Assembly (NCBI GenBank): GCA_030248225.1
Contig: JASANE010017563.1
Span: 1-64,000, forward strand
Length of the DNA stretch: 64,000 bases
Source: Trileptium ribeirensis
Taxonomy: Eukaryota > Nematoda > Enoplea > Enoplida > Thoracostomopsidae
Reading direction: 5' to 3'
Shown here piece after piece: positions 40,240 through 52,424 of the stretch; the stretch's first letter is position 1; each line of letters opens with the position of its first letter. Made by a program: the position numbers and the translations under genes. The notes under the pieces are model-generated. The model did not search any database, was not told the origin of the DNA, and was given only the letters and a program-made list of their open reading frames with translations.

Positions 40240-40675
40240 CAAATAGATCAAATCGAAAAAGTTCAGAGATATTTTACTCGTCGTCTAATTTCGCGTATCC
40301 TACTACCTTACATGTCATACTCAAACGCTTAACATATTTGAAATTAGATCCATTGGAATTGTGTCGACTTCATTGCAACCTTATTTTATTTTATAAAATT
40401 ATTCATGATGTTATTGTAAATTGTGTTGGTTGTTTTGATCTGATTTAACTCAGCAGTCGTGGTCATCCCCTTAGGGTATCGATTTCTCATCCTAATACCA
40501 GTATTCTGCACCACAACTTTTTCCACAAAGTGAAATTTGTTTGGAAATCGTTGCATGAATTTGTTGACAATTTACCGCTAGTTCGTGCTTCCAATGCAAA
40601 AAAAATTAAGGAAAAATTACAAATAGTTGACTTGTGTGCATATCATAATTGGGACCGCCTACTGGGTCAACATTA
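40240..40675 (+). pseudogene. 3' end of a CR1/L2-like LINE reverse transcriptase ORF
   Basis: The translation reads QIDQIEKVQRYFTRRLIS, then YKIIHDVIVNCVGCFDL, then RVSISHPNTSILHHNFFHKV and VWKSLHEFV, ending near DRLLGQH and a stop. This order (IEKVQRRFTKRL, LILxYKIIHG, S..R..FF..RV..WNSLP) is the conserved C-terminal tail of CR1/L2/jockey-type LINE ORF2. Two or more frame breaks show it is dead. The rest of the element is absent. Confidence 0.75.
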
Positions 40676-40907
40676 AGCGGGTTTGCTCCGCTTCTTGTCC
40701 CGACTGATAAACATTCATATCTACCTTAAACCTTCTAATATACCGACTGCATGAACAATTGAATTTTTCAATAATAAGCATTTCACGATAATTTACACCT
40801 TTTTTTCACACGCGAAAATACTACATAGTTATTCTTGGAGCTTTTTTAATATTATTACATTTTGCCATAGTTGTCTTCTGTTATTTTAGTAAAGAGGTAG
40901 GGCTGGG

Positions 40908-41291
40908 CTGGCCTGTCCACATTGGGGGGGTGGGGGTGGGGGGTGACCCCCCACTTTCCAAATCCCCCCATGTTCGTGAGATTTTCCCCCATGTCCGCCC
41001 CCCCCACTCGGCCGAAAACCCCCATGTTCAACTAATGCCAAAAATTTTTTATGACTGAAAATTTATGTTCTTTGTTTGCAAATAAACATTAATTACCACT
41101 ATTTATAACGCTAAAATATTGTTTTTAGCTTCAAAGTACGTTCACAGTAGTAAAAATGCATGAAAATATGGAAATATTTTGTATTTTTAAGCAAAATTTA
41201 TCCCCCCACTTTGAAATTTCCCCAGAGAATGAACATGGGGGCCCCCCGAAGTTTCCCCCCCCCACTTTTCGGAGGGCTGTGGACAGGCCAG
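40908..41291 (+). mobile_element. Full-length MITE, CTGGCCTGTCCAC termini
   Basis: The ends are perfect inverses (CTGGCCTGTCCAC, GTGGACAGGCCAG), and the 384-bp interior is very similar to the copy at 17816-18198, so both moved fairly recently. The flanks CTGGG and TAGGG are an imperfect 5-bp pair. Confidence 0.87.
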
Positions 41292-43500
41292 TAGGGATTG
41301 GATGGGATTTATTTATGACGGCTATCGGAAGTTAAATTGGGACGGTATTCGTCACCGAAGTAGTGGCTTTCGAGGTGTGGCCAGTAGTATGCCGGCGAGA
41401 ACTAAGTAGACACGTTCTTTTAGCGTGTGCCTGTTTTAGCAACGATCTGATTCGGCTTAGCGAGGCGGCGCGGATTAGCTCGATTCACTTTGAATAGACG
41501 TACGTGAGCACCAAAGCCGTAAATGAAATATTTATTTAAAATGTTAAGATACAAATAAAGAACAGTTCTTTAATACCGCTATTGCTTAGGCGACATTTGC
41601 CACCGGTAATTTTGTTCCTTTACCCCTCGATAACGTCTCCATTTTTAGCAAATTCTTTCCCGAAACAGCCATTCGATATTCTAGTTCTTTTGGCTCTGAT
41701 TTATCTATTTCCTATTGGTTACGGTTTAGGTATCGGTAATTCTATTAATCCCATTTTGAGGTTTACACCGTTCGCCCCTGGACGGCTGACGAAGATGCGA
41801 GTATTTGACTACCACAACTTAGATCTTTTAAATTATGCTAAGTACCGACATTATTTAATCGAATGCCCCCGGACGGCTGACATACAGCATTAAAATAGGT
41901 AATAACGATTAAGATTTGATTTAGCTGCTACTTTATTACAGTTCTTGTGAACTCATACAGTTGGCCCCCTGACGGCTGACCACTGCATGGTTATTTAATT
42001 TCCTGAACCTAATTTCTTAGATTTGCACTCATACAAGCCGTTGTATTAACTGTCCAGTTGAAGCTACTCAATAGTTATTAGCTAAGTAAGCAATTGCCAA
42101 GAAAATTATTTACACAGAACATGAACCATCTATAATCGTATAATTCTTTATGTGTATGAACAAGCCGGAACTAATAATATAAAACACCAGCGTAATTGTT
42201 CACGCTGTAAACAAGGTGCTCAGATTCAGTTTTCGGGAGTAAAATCTCCATTCTAACTACGACCCGACTAAACAATAATTTCAAATGAAGCTAACTGTAT
42301 GCTACCTAATTAAAGAAACGAGTAGTAGACCGCTGGCATCTTCCACTTCTTTGTGTTATATTTTATAATTTCCAAAGGGATAGGGATTGGTAGGGAATTT
42401 TGATTATGACGGCTATAGGAATTAAAAAGGGGACGGGATTCGTCACTGAAGTTGTGCTGTTCGAGGTGTGGCCAGTAGTAACCCGGTGGGACGTCTAGTA
42501 TGGCGCGCGTCCTTCTTTTACGTGATCAGTATTGATGTCATATTTTGCGTTGCGACTCGATGCTTGCTCAGCTCGATCACTCTTGTTCAGATACTTGAAC
42601 ACAAAACGCGTGGCAAGTAACGTTTAATATAACAAGATAAAATATTAGGCACAATATTGAGCAATAGCACCCCGTGGTTATGGCGCACAGCACTATTCTT
42701 CAGTACTAACTTTTATAGAGCACGCTTTAAAACACACACGATACTTTCACCTGCTCTAGATACTGTCACTACCCGAAGCTAATACCTCCGCTCTTTCGAC
42801 CCTAGATCTTGTTAATTCAGACTAGGTTATCCGCTGACCTAGTACGCCTCTTGTAAGGTTTATACGACCGCCCCGACTGGCTAACGATGCATGTTTATCT
42901 GAGTATCTGAACCTAGACCTAGATTTACGCTAACACGATCCTTATTTAGGGGTTAATGTTTGAGTGAACACCGGTTACTTTTACGTTACCTGTTACTCTA
43001 CTAAAGCTCTTGTGAGTTCATACAATCGTCCCACGAATGGCTGGCACGATTGCAGGGTTAAATACTTACCTTAACCTGAGCCTTAGATTTACGCTAATAA
43101 GTGCCGGTTATACTATGTTTGTAGTTGCCTCCGAATAGCTATCTGGCTACTTATGTGAACTAGATAGTAGTGATCGACGACTATCTAGTTTGAAGTTTTG
43201 CTCAATCCTTATGCCCCGAATGGTTGACCAACTTGCTGGTAATTACGTATGGAGTTCTGGAAGATTTTTGCCGTTCCCCTTACTCGCCCGGTCTTCTCAA
43301 GAATAACACTACTTGCTGAGTCGCCCCCGAGTGGCTGACAGACCCAAAAAGCAATGCTACTATCCCCGGACCCGTCTGTTTTACTGGGCCTGGCTTTTCT
43401 CATTCGACACTAGGGGCCGAAATGTTTACGTATTATTAACTACTATAGTTGATATGGTGTCACTCCTAATATCTAAACATTATAGGTCTTAAGTTTTTAA
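41292..43500 (+). repeat. Two diverged direct repeats of about 1.1 kb containing a smaller repeated motif
   Basis: Unit 1 starts near 41292 and unit 2 near 42373. Both open with GGGATTGG, TTATGACGGCTAT(C/A)GGAA, GGGACGG, TTCGTCAC(C/T)GAAGT, TTCGAGGTGTGGCCAGTAGTA, and later share AGCTCGATCAC-like text. Inside, a motif close to CCCCCGGACGGCTGAC recurs near 41775, 41867, 41962, 42872, 43033, 43213 and 43325, often preceded by CTTGTGAGTTCATACA and followed by CCTAGATTTACGCTAA. The spacing is 90-190 bp. The 103-codon ORF at 41582-41893 lies in repeat sequence and is not supported as a gene. Confidence 0.6.
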
Positions 43501-43939
43501 ATGGGAAAAACTAGTATGTGTGCGATTATCGACCTTGTCCGTGCCACGTTTCTACCAAAAACGTTAGCCAACATCCCCAATGGTGGCCAGTGGGAACTGG
43601 TGGAAGTAAAGAGCGAGTTGGATAGGGATCCAAAATATAAGTTCAAGTACGGAAGGTGCCACCAAAGGGATGGACCGGTCTACCAGTGGTCAGAGACACC
43701 CTTTATCACTGGTTAGAATTGCGCGAGTTCAGAGACGAGTAGACGTGTCGTTGCATCGCTCAAAGTAGTTGAAGCTAGGTTTAACTTGTGTTGAAGATAT
43801 GTCGCAGCCGTTAATTTCAAAACTAAACTGAATTACAAAATAAGTTGGCCGTGTGAATGCATTTAACCATAAACTAAATATTTAAGTTATTTGAAATTAG
43901 AAACAGTCGAATCATAGCACATCGCTGAATAGCCTGCCG

Positions 43940-44209
43940 TTATATCAAGCAGGTTACGTATATCATATCGCTGTTGTATTGAATAACTAACTTAATTACA
44001 GTAAAACTAACGTATGCCGCTCTTGCAGTATCATGGAGTATAACCGCTAAGCTAATAATTGCTAAGGCTACCCATACACCGGCAACAGCAAATATTTTAT
44101 TATATGTTTCCCTACTCGAAAATTGTATTTCTGCTGCAGCAGTAATCCTAGACGATTTGAATTTGCATAAATAACGAATTTTGTATATAACTTCAAAATA
44201 AAAGTCCAT
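43940..44209 (-). CDS. Possible exon with one membrane segment, unsupported otherwise
   Basis: The frame contains YNKIFAVAGVWVALAIISLA followed by VILHDTARAAY, a convincing-looking 20-residue transmembrane helix with charged flanks. A possible acceptor (CGAGTAG before GGAAACATAT) and donor (GTTAGT after GCATAC) would make it an internal exon. No partner exons or family could be recognised, and hydrophobic ORFs arise by chance in AT-rich DNA. Confidence 0.15.
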   Translation of the reverse strand: MDFYFEVIYKIRYLCKFKSSRITAAAEIQFSSRETYNKIFAVAGVWVALAIISLAVILHDTARAAYVSFTVIKLVIQYNSDMIYVTCLI

Positions 44210-44324
44210 TTATGGAAATAGAGAGTGGTGAGATGAATAACCACAAAAAAAACAAAAGCGGGAAGAACAAAGAGAAAGCGGCGCGGAACAACAAATAAAA
44301 AGCGAGCGTAGCGCTGGGCAGCCA

Positions 44325-44372
44325 GCGCACTATTATTATAATAATAATATATTATTATTATAATACTTACAT
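44325..44372. repeat. Palindromic ATT/AAT simple repeat
   Basis: A TATTATTATAATAATAATAT-type stretch reads as an inverted repeat and follows a G/C hairpin (AGCGCTGGGCAGCCAGCGC, about 44310-44328). Confidence 0.8.
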
Positions 44373-44834
44373 AGGGTATATATAACTACGGCAACAAGTA
44401 TCGCGCATGCGCTATGGATGGAGGCGCGGGACCTTAGAGGTAAGTTTTATAGGAATAAAAGCTAAAGGATAAAAACGTTTTACCGTGACCTGCTTTTGTG
44501 CACTCGGCACCCTTCAGCTACGATCTAACGAAAACCACCTCTGATGTGCATTTTTAAATATTGCTTTGAAATGGCGATGTCGAGTGACCAAATCTCAGAC
44601 AACACCACGAGAGCATACTCAAGTAGCCGGACCTGGTGAAACATCCGTAATGAAAATTTTACACTAAAGTTTAGGGTCCGTTAAGTTAGTGTAACATTTC
44701 GCTACCTTACAAGCTTAGAATTTGAAGCGGAAAACGGTATGACCCTGGTTTGTTAATTTTACTCCGTTAAATGATTTTACAATGGAGCGTTCGAGTATGC
44801 TCGTCCACGAATCGTTTGAGAGCAATTTTCTTTA

Positions 44835-45538
44835 AGATTTTTGAGCGAAACGTTGTTATTTTCTGTCTGGGAGCAAAAAAAGTCGATGTCCGTTCGTCTG
44901 TCCGTCCGTTAGTCTTTCATGGATCTCAAGAACCACTGAACCTATTTCAAAAAACTTTTTTTGTTTGAAAGCTTATCATGTGAGGATGTGCATCTGATAT
45001 TTTAGAAGTTTGGCAACTTGCCAATTTTATCATGAATTAAGCTAATTAGCTAATTAACACCCTAATTAAGCTCATAACAGCTTAATTATTGGTCGTAGAG
45101 TCGTTTTAACGGCATATACCCTGTGGTTTTCAGGTATGGCGAGTAGCAACTCTTACATTTTTTAATTATGCGTTTCCAAGCCTACATGTTCAGAATTCTT
45201 CGGTATGGGATGGGTAGCATGTGTAATATTATGCTTTAACCTACAAATTTCAGCATCTATTACATATTTGCTCTGTGGAACATTACTAAATTACAACATT
45301 CCTGATATTTTGGATTGGATTTAAAGTGACGGTATGCTGTGCTTCGATTGCCATTCATCACCATGCTGTATAAGCCACGTGACTTCCTTTGTCTTACTTT
45401 TCGTTCGAACGGAATAAAACTATTCTTTCATTTACTCATTGTTGTCTAGGTAATAAAATATTCCCAAGACATTGGGTACGTTCATATTACTAATGCCGTC
45501 GCTCCGCTCAAAAAATGTAGTTCCACTACGACTGGTAT
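44835..45538 (-). mobile_element. Diverged Helentron-like copy 3
   Basis: Read on the minus strand it starts CCAGTCGTAGTGGAACTACA with GAGCGGAGCGACGGC, continues with GCTAATTAGCTAATT and TTGAAATAGGTTCAGTGGTT, then GGACGGACAGACGAACGGAC, and ends AACGTTTCGCTCAAAA. It matches the copies at 8912 and 21049 but is longer and has lost the 3' hairpin. Confidence 0.5.
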
Positions 45539-46325
45539 TCAGCTATAAAGTGTTCGCGTAAACCAGTTTACAGCTTTAAATTATCGTAATTTGTAAAAGT
45601 TTTGACCATTTTTGAAAATTTCAAAATCATTAGAACGATGCAATCCACCATCGTTGTGTATGTAGGTAAAATCGTTATAGATTATTCCAGGGTGAACTGT
45701 ATTAGTTTGAATGCTTCAAGCTCTCTCCTAGCGCGACAAAGCGGCCAGGGCTAAGATACGGATATAGGCTGGGTTTGTACGTAAAAAACTACAAATCGGT
45801 AGAAATTCCAGAGGTTAAATAGGTGGTTCGGAAATTCCAATGACGTAATGCTCAGCCCATTTGCTGGTGGTAAAACTAAACAAAAATATTCGTGCTTTAC
45901 CTTTAAAGATCGCAAAATTACCATAGAGGTTCGTAGGATTGCACCAGAACACTAAAACTACTAGATATGTACAAGTCGTCTAAAATAAACAAAAGTAAAT
46001 AGGTTAAACGTAAGCGCCCACGAATAGATTAGAGCAAAATTTCGAATTGCCATTTAAACAATAACCCAAGTTCGGACTGGCAAGCGTGTGTTGGCCTTGC
46101 CACACTTGGTATTTCCTTGAAATTAAAACACAACAGTTAGTGAACAGCACCAAGGAGACGTATATAAGCAACATTCCGTAGATTAAAAACCAGCAGATAC
46201 GAACACAAATTAGCGGTGACTTGCATTTGAAATTGGGTGTTGAACCATAACCGCCAAGCCCCTAAGCGTATAATTTACCTCGGCCTGCGCATTGGACAAC
46301 CCCTAGGCGAAGCTTTCGGTAGCTA
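45539..46325. other. No gene recognised
   Basis: Ordinary AT-rich sequence without ORFs or repeats that I could place. Confidence 0.4.
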
Positions 46326-46329
46326 TGTC

Positions 46330-46600
46330 CCACCCTAGAGCATGTAAACTATCACAGACTTCGAACGATAAAGCAGCCCATGGTACGACGGCCTAAAGCC
46401 AACGGGTGGTAAAATGGTGCCGGAAAGGCAGAAAGACCAAACTCACCCAGAGGTTCCCGTTTAGGAGATGAGCTGCCCTTTTTCTTGTCTGCCATAACCA
46501 CTCTGCCAGGTCTTACTCTGCCTGGCAATCCGCCACCTCGGCAGGGATCCAGAAAAACGACGCGGGCAACCTCCTGGGAAGTCACTCTACAATTTTTAAC
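46330..46600 (-). other. GC-rich block with an open frame, unclassified
   Basis: The minus frame (46352-46609) reads LDPCRGGGLPGRVRPGRVV then ADKKKGSSSPKREPLGEFGL. GC content and codon openness stand out from the flanks. The look is that of a LINE leader or a short retroelement ORF fragment, but I recognise no domain. Confidence 0.25.
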
Positions 46601-47780
46601 TATATACATATATAAATGTGTGTATGGACATGTATGTAATGTATATAAGTGTGTGTCTCTTGCTCATAGGATCTTGAGCTATATATAATAAGAAATCCTG
46701 AAATCGGAAGTCGTCTGGTAGAAAACTGTTCACCAAATCGGAAAATCGCGAAGTATACGGCACAGAGTATAGACCCGTACAATAACCGTAGAATGAGAAA
46801 AACCATAGTAGCAAGAAATATAGGAAACATAACTCCACACGTCGTATGATACGTACAAGAAAACCATACATAACAATAATACGCAAAAAAAGGAAAAAAC
46901 GTCAGATCCGTCACTGTTCGTTAACAACACATAGCCTTACTCTCAGCCAACAATGTAGCTACCGTACATTGCAGTCTGTCAATAGCTAAGTAAATTTATT
47001 TATTAAAAGCAAAATTATACATATATTTTTTTGAAAAAATCTTGCAAAAAAATTTTTTGGGTATGGAATAGCGGTAATTTAGTCTGAATATAGTAGATTT
47101 TTAAGTAGAGAAGGGGTTAATAGAATCATGTTACATAATTTTAGATATTTGAGGTCCCAATTAGTTAAATAACAATAAATTTTATGTTTTTATGTTGGTT
47201 TTAAAAGTGAAAATATTCCAAGCAGTACAATTATTCAGTTTTGGAATAATAGTGAAAGCTGTACTCTCATAGCCTGAGGAAAGTATGAAATACACCACAG
47301 AGATGAGTAAAATTTAACCAAACCAAGGAAAGTTGGTGACTTTTAATAAATTCGGTATTTAAATAAAAATAATGAATTTTGTTAAGTTTTGGTTTGAGCT
47401 AGTTTTAAAGGTAATATATCTAAAATGAGAAAGAAATGAGAGATTCTATGTGAAATTTGGGTATTTATCTCCTTCCCGAAGATGATATAGAACTCACTCC
47501 CCTCGGAGTGTAAACATCCTCCCTGGAGAAAAATGTAAAAATTGTTATAACTTTAGTAATAAAGTTTCAATCAGCGGAATGATGTCCCTAGGGAGGAAAA
47601 AGACAAAATTGAACCTACCCAAAAGTTGACAGTATTACTAAATTTATTGATATTATTTTTATAATTACCTATGTGTGAAGTAGTCCCTACCTAAGCGCCA
47701 CTATATATATTACGATTCCGAATATTCCACTTCGATTCAAGCAAAACTAAGCACTGAGTTTCGTAAAAGTGTCTGAGCCA
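46601..47780. other. AT-rich DNA, no gene recognised
   Basis: The overlapping minus ORFs at 46596-46930 are hydrophobic Tyr/Phe-rich readings of AT-rich DNA with TATATA and GTGTGTA runs. No element termini were seen. Confidence 0.4.
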
Positions 47781-47786
47781 CACTCC

Positions 47787-47910
47787 GGAAAGCCAAGTAG
47801 AGGTGTTTCCTTTAAACAATGACAATATTGGAAAGCCGAGTATAGGCCTTTCCTCTAAGCAATAATATTTTGGAAAGCCGAGTATAGGTCTTTCCTTTAT
47901 GCTCGAATTA
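47787..47910 (-). repeat. Minisatellite, three units of about 43 bp, open in frame
   Basis: Units start at 47787, 47830 and 47872 with GGAAAGCC(A/G)AGTA(G/T)AGG. On the minus strand they stay open and repeat the peptide ERPILGFP two to three times. The second and third units are most alike. There is no other sign of a gene. Confidence 0.7.
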
Positions 47911-48730
47911 TATGCCAATGAACCCCAACTCCAAATAAATTGCCTCAAAAGCGGAATTGTTTGGGCTTTCATAAATTAAATCAGAAAAGTAAACCGTAAA
48001 TCAGCAAATCCATGCATCAAACTCTTTTCGGCACTTTAGATAAAATTGGCAATCCTCGAATAGTCAAACGCATAACTTCGTTGCAGCTAATATCGCGTAG
48101 TGCCAAAAGGCATTAGCTAGCTGATCGTTTCCAATTAAAAATCAACAATACTAAAAAAACAACATTATATGTGTAACCGCAACACTAAATTGTTACTGCC
48201 GACTTCTCATGCTGCCGTAACAACGCAAACTAAAATGAAAACTAAAATTAAATGTAAGCATAAGTTAGCTAAGCTTAGGAATGAACGAAAATTATGCATA
48301 TTAAGTTAAGGTAGGAAAATACAATTTTAGAAAGTAAAATTAAAAGTTTTGAAAGGTAAGTTGTTAGGAAGCGGTAAGTAAAATTGTGAAAAACCCGAAT
48401 TTTAAGGGTTTGGGAACCCGGTATCCTACTGGACTCCGATAGTTTGTTTCCTTATTTTTTGAAAATCTGGCATAATGTATACTAGCTATGTAATTTATAA
48501 TATGCCTAAAGTTTATTTACTATTGAATATGTTCAATAGTTGAATACGTAGTTCCATATGAATTACATAGTATATAGTTAATATTAGTATTAACACTGTT
48601 AATAGCAGTTTTGCAGTATGATAGGCAAATCTTTACCGCTGTGTAACATGTTATCTTGCTTTTGCTCATAATTCAAGTCACTGACTTAATTACGGTGTCA
48701 TGATATGGGAATTTTTGCCAATAAATTCTT
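47911..48730. other. No gene recognised
   Basis: AT-rich, with nothing identifiable. Confidence 0.4.
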
Positions 48731-48734
48731 CTCC

Positions 48735-48875
48735 TTCTAACCGTAATATATTAGAAGCCAAACAGTATAATTCATACACAATATATAAGAAGCCAAACAA
48801 TTTAATTCGTAGCACAATATATTAACAGCCAAATGATAAATCCACAACATGTTAACAGTCAAACGATATATATTC
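48735..48875. repeat. Tandem repeat, about four units of 35-40 bp
   Basis: AATATATTAGAAGCCAAACA, AATATATAAGAAGCCAAACA, AATATATTAACAGCCAAATG and CATGTTAACAGTCAAACG follow one another. Confidence 0.7.
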
Positions 48876-51500
48876 ATGATATGGCCTTAATGTGTCACCA
48901 CTTATATCGGATATTGTTTATTTGTAACACTAAAACAAATTACTAATTCTACACAAATTAAACAAATAGACGCTGAACCGCAGTCACCGTGATTGCACAG
49001 CTTCTGAGGCCGACTGAGGCCCTGATTTAACTGCTCAACCGCTTAAATAGCTTTTTAAACCCGATTTCTTGGAACTCAAAAGACATTTATTTCAGAAATT
49101 TCCCCAACCCGTTAATTTTTAATATAATTGCTGAAAACCGGGTTGTCAATTCTTAGAATTGTAAAATTCCATCGCTAACATAAGTTTTAGTTTTTGCATT
49201 AGAGGAACCCTTTTTATGCAATTCTCGGAATGCTTAATTCGAAACAAATTTTAAGATTTTCAAGAAAATTCAGCAGAAATACACTTACATATATGCTAAT
49301 GTAAGTGTAATAGTGAAGGCATCCAGGGGCTACACTCAAATCCGATAAGTAACCACGCTGTACTCCTGGAACACGAATTTTAACATTTTATATTATTTTA
49401 AACTCTCCTAAAGTTATAATTTTCAAGAATAAAAAAATTCTTATTAGCAGAATTGGCCGAGGGGATGAGATCCATAACTCCTTAACGGGTGGGCCAATTG
49501 TGCCTTAATTTAGTATGAATAATGTACAACGTGCCCTGGGGTATTTGGCGCCAAAGTCCGCCTATGCTCCAACCACCCCTCTGTCCGGATTTGTATGATT
49601 TTGCTGTAGATACAATATGCTCATAACTTTCCTGTCTTCAAAACAACTTTATACACACGGCACAAAATATAATATATACACGTCGGCATAAAATGTAATA
49701 TATACACGTCACATCATTATTATACATATTTTCAATATCATACTAATACAATTCTTACAAACACAAACAGTAAATAAATTCACACGGGTTTGTATAATAT
49801 ATGCTGTGTGCTACAATACACACGGGTAAACAACACGTTTTACAAACATAACACATTGTACACAAAAATACCGCGACTATATTTACGTTCCCACTACATT
49901 TTATAAAAAAATACAAATTCGCTCATGTGAAGTGAAGTTAAGGGCTTCGGCCCGTCGTCTTTGGGATTCACGACTTAATACGTCCTCCGGCTTCACATAC
50001 GGTAATTTGTTCTCAACGCATTGTTACATTACCGCCTCCGTCACATAAAAATTTGTCGCCAAATTTTCCTAATTCTGTCAATATACCATTATCCACATTG
50101 CAAACAAAAATCAATAAAATGAAACCATTCACTCAAAATTCAATTGCTAACAAATCAATCAAAGCAACCATTCATTATACGGCAATTATTTATGTCAGTC
50201 AGGGTCTTCTTTTTAACGGAATAGGTTTTTAACTATTGTCTATAGTCCATCGCGTTGAAACCAATGAACCATAATAAGCACTATAAACCAACCCTGCCAT
50301 GCTGCACCTTAATAATCCGGAATCACGCCAGTCGTTTCTTATAAAAGTTTTACCTTCCGCATAAAAATACCGTGGCCACACTATATGCACGTAGTAATTG
50401 ATCAAGCCACCACGAATATGAGTTTATCGGAATATTATGCGGTGTAGATACGGGCCTGTTTACTCATGACATGAAGAAAGGTAATCCATTTCATTAACAA
50501 TCGTGATTCCAAACGCTAGACTTTTCGACGGAAGGTAGTCACCATTCACAGACAACAATCGTTTGTACGCAATGCAACAACATCAATATTTGTTCGCATT
50601 TGGGTTTCACAACGTTATACCATAAAGCATACAAATAAATATATGATTACCTTACGTACGAATTTGCAACAGTATCTTTACGAAACACATTTTATACAGT
50701 ACATTCCCATTCATCTACAGTCCGCAACAAAATTTTCTGTCTGCGGCTTCGCAAAAAGTGACCTGGACTTTAAATAATTTTTTATATTGACGGAAATACC
50801 ATGTATCATGTTCTGTGACCACTTACAATTTAAGTTTCGGTTGTCAAAACAAATGTTTGATTTTACATGTTGTTGAAATATGCATATATAGCCGAAAAAA
50901 CCCACAAATATATAATACCTTTTTGAATCTAGTAAACGAAAATCTTTTTCAAACAGTGTAAAAAAATTTACACTCTGAAGAATTCTTGTATGTGGATATA
51001 TTATAGGGACACGGCAGTGTCACTATCATATGTTTTGTGCCAATACTGGTGCATTTTTAACAAACATGTTTGGATTTTTTAAAACACATATGGTTTATGT
51101 CCTTTAGAAGTATTATTTTTAAGATGCGCGGTTTGGTCAGTTTTGGAAATAGCCCATGTTGACTGATTATTTTTATTATTTCGACCGAGAGGACACATGG
51201 TTTACTGCTCGAACAGAGCGCATTAAGTTAAGGGAAACTTTGAGAACACTTTTTGAATGAATAGAGGTTTGTTTGGGACGTCGAGTCAAATTCCACAAAC
51301 ATACTTTGGTAAATGGAATAGGGATGTGCATGTCGACATTTCGTTCCGTATTCGTTTCTCAACTTGTTTATAATTTTCATTTTCATGGATAACAGCAAAG
51401 AAAGACTGTTGTTTGTTTATATTACTAAATAAATTCGACATAGCTACTTGAATGGCTTCCAGGTATCTTCGGCAGTAGCTAGATGTTGTTATAATCTGTG
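48876..51500. other. AT-rich DNA, no gene recognised
   Basis: It includes a short tandem stretch at 49655-49715 (ATAATATATACACGTCGGCA, TAATATATACACGTCACATC). No ORF with a recognisable domain was found. Confidence 0.4.
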
Positions 51501-51504
51501 CATA

Positions 51505-51890
51505 TTACAGCGTTGAACACTGTATATTCGTACTCAAAATCCAAAATCCCAGGGTCAGCCGAGGACCTTGGGGTAAGTCTTCGGCCTGCGCAGGGTGAAT
51601 CATCCGGCTAGCGGGGGGAGGGTGCCTCTTTCTAAACCATTTCCGCTGAGCCAGGAGCTTAGCCAAGGAGGAGGGACGAGGTCGCGCCCACCCGTGCAAC
51701 CAAGCGCGCCATCAGTGCGGGATGACAAAAAGCGAAGTGCGCGTAACACCTACGCTAAATCAGGTTACGCTCTGCTCCGCCTAGCAAATCCTGTGTCCCC
51801 AATTCCCAATGCGGAATGTTATGGCTACGCCTCTGCGCTCTGTTCCTTTGGGCTCCTCCGATAACAAGTTACGACCGGCTCTCAGTCTCC
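51505..51890. other. GC-rich block, unclassified
   Basis: About 350 bp of GC-rich sequence in AT-rich flanks, with short open frames on both strands (51595-51864 plus, 51505-51699 minus). I could not match it to a known RNA or coding domain. Confidence 0.25.
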
Positions 51891-52424
51891 GAATAAAAAA
51901 CTTTACGAATCGTATCACATACCACAGAGAAGAAACGTAAACCGCCAAATGAACTATATATGTATAGCCGATCCGATGAAATTTCGGCTGTTCTTATATT
52001 TTTGCAGAATACTTTGTTATACGTCACTTGTTTCAATTATGTATGTTATGTTTGTTGTCCTAGAAATGTGCTCTTAAAAGTCTACCTCAACTTTGCCAGA
52101 TATACTAGGCCGTATTGAGCTCGCCTGTTCACACATGCCGAACTCGGTTCTACCGCTAAGCCGAGCTTAGAGCCCAAATTTTTACCTGTATTATATATCG
52201 TATTTTAAGCTATTTGATGATAACACTAACAGATTGGTGTCAATGTTAAATGACCAAATTTCATGATCATATTTTTGACCCTAATTTAACCCTGAATCTA
52301 AAGAGTGTCTTATTACCTTGTAGAAGGAGTAATACAAGGTAACAATGCTACTATGTAACATGTAAAATGCATATGTTGATTAATGTAAAATTTTGGAAAC
52401 AAGTGTTTCGAAACACGTTTTAAT
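51891..52424. other. No gene recognised
   Basis: AT-rich sequence with no identifiable feature. Confidence 0.4.

Noticed and set aside
41582..41893. 103-codon plus-strand ORF
   Set aside because: It crosses the CCCCCGGACGGCTGAC repeat units; the matching part of the second 1.1 kb repeat is not open in this frame.
46596..46930. Overlapping hydrophobic minus-strand ORFs of 66-104 codons
   Set aside because: Three frames of the same AT-rich, TATATA/GTGTGT-containing stretch are open at once, which points to composition rather than coding.
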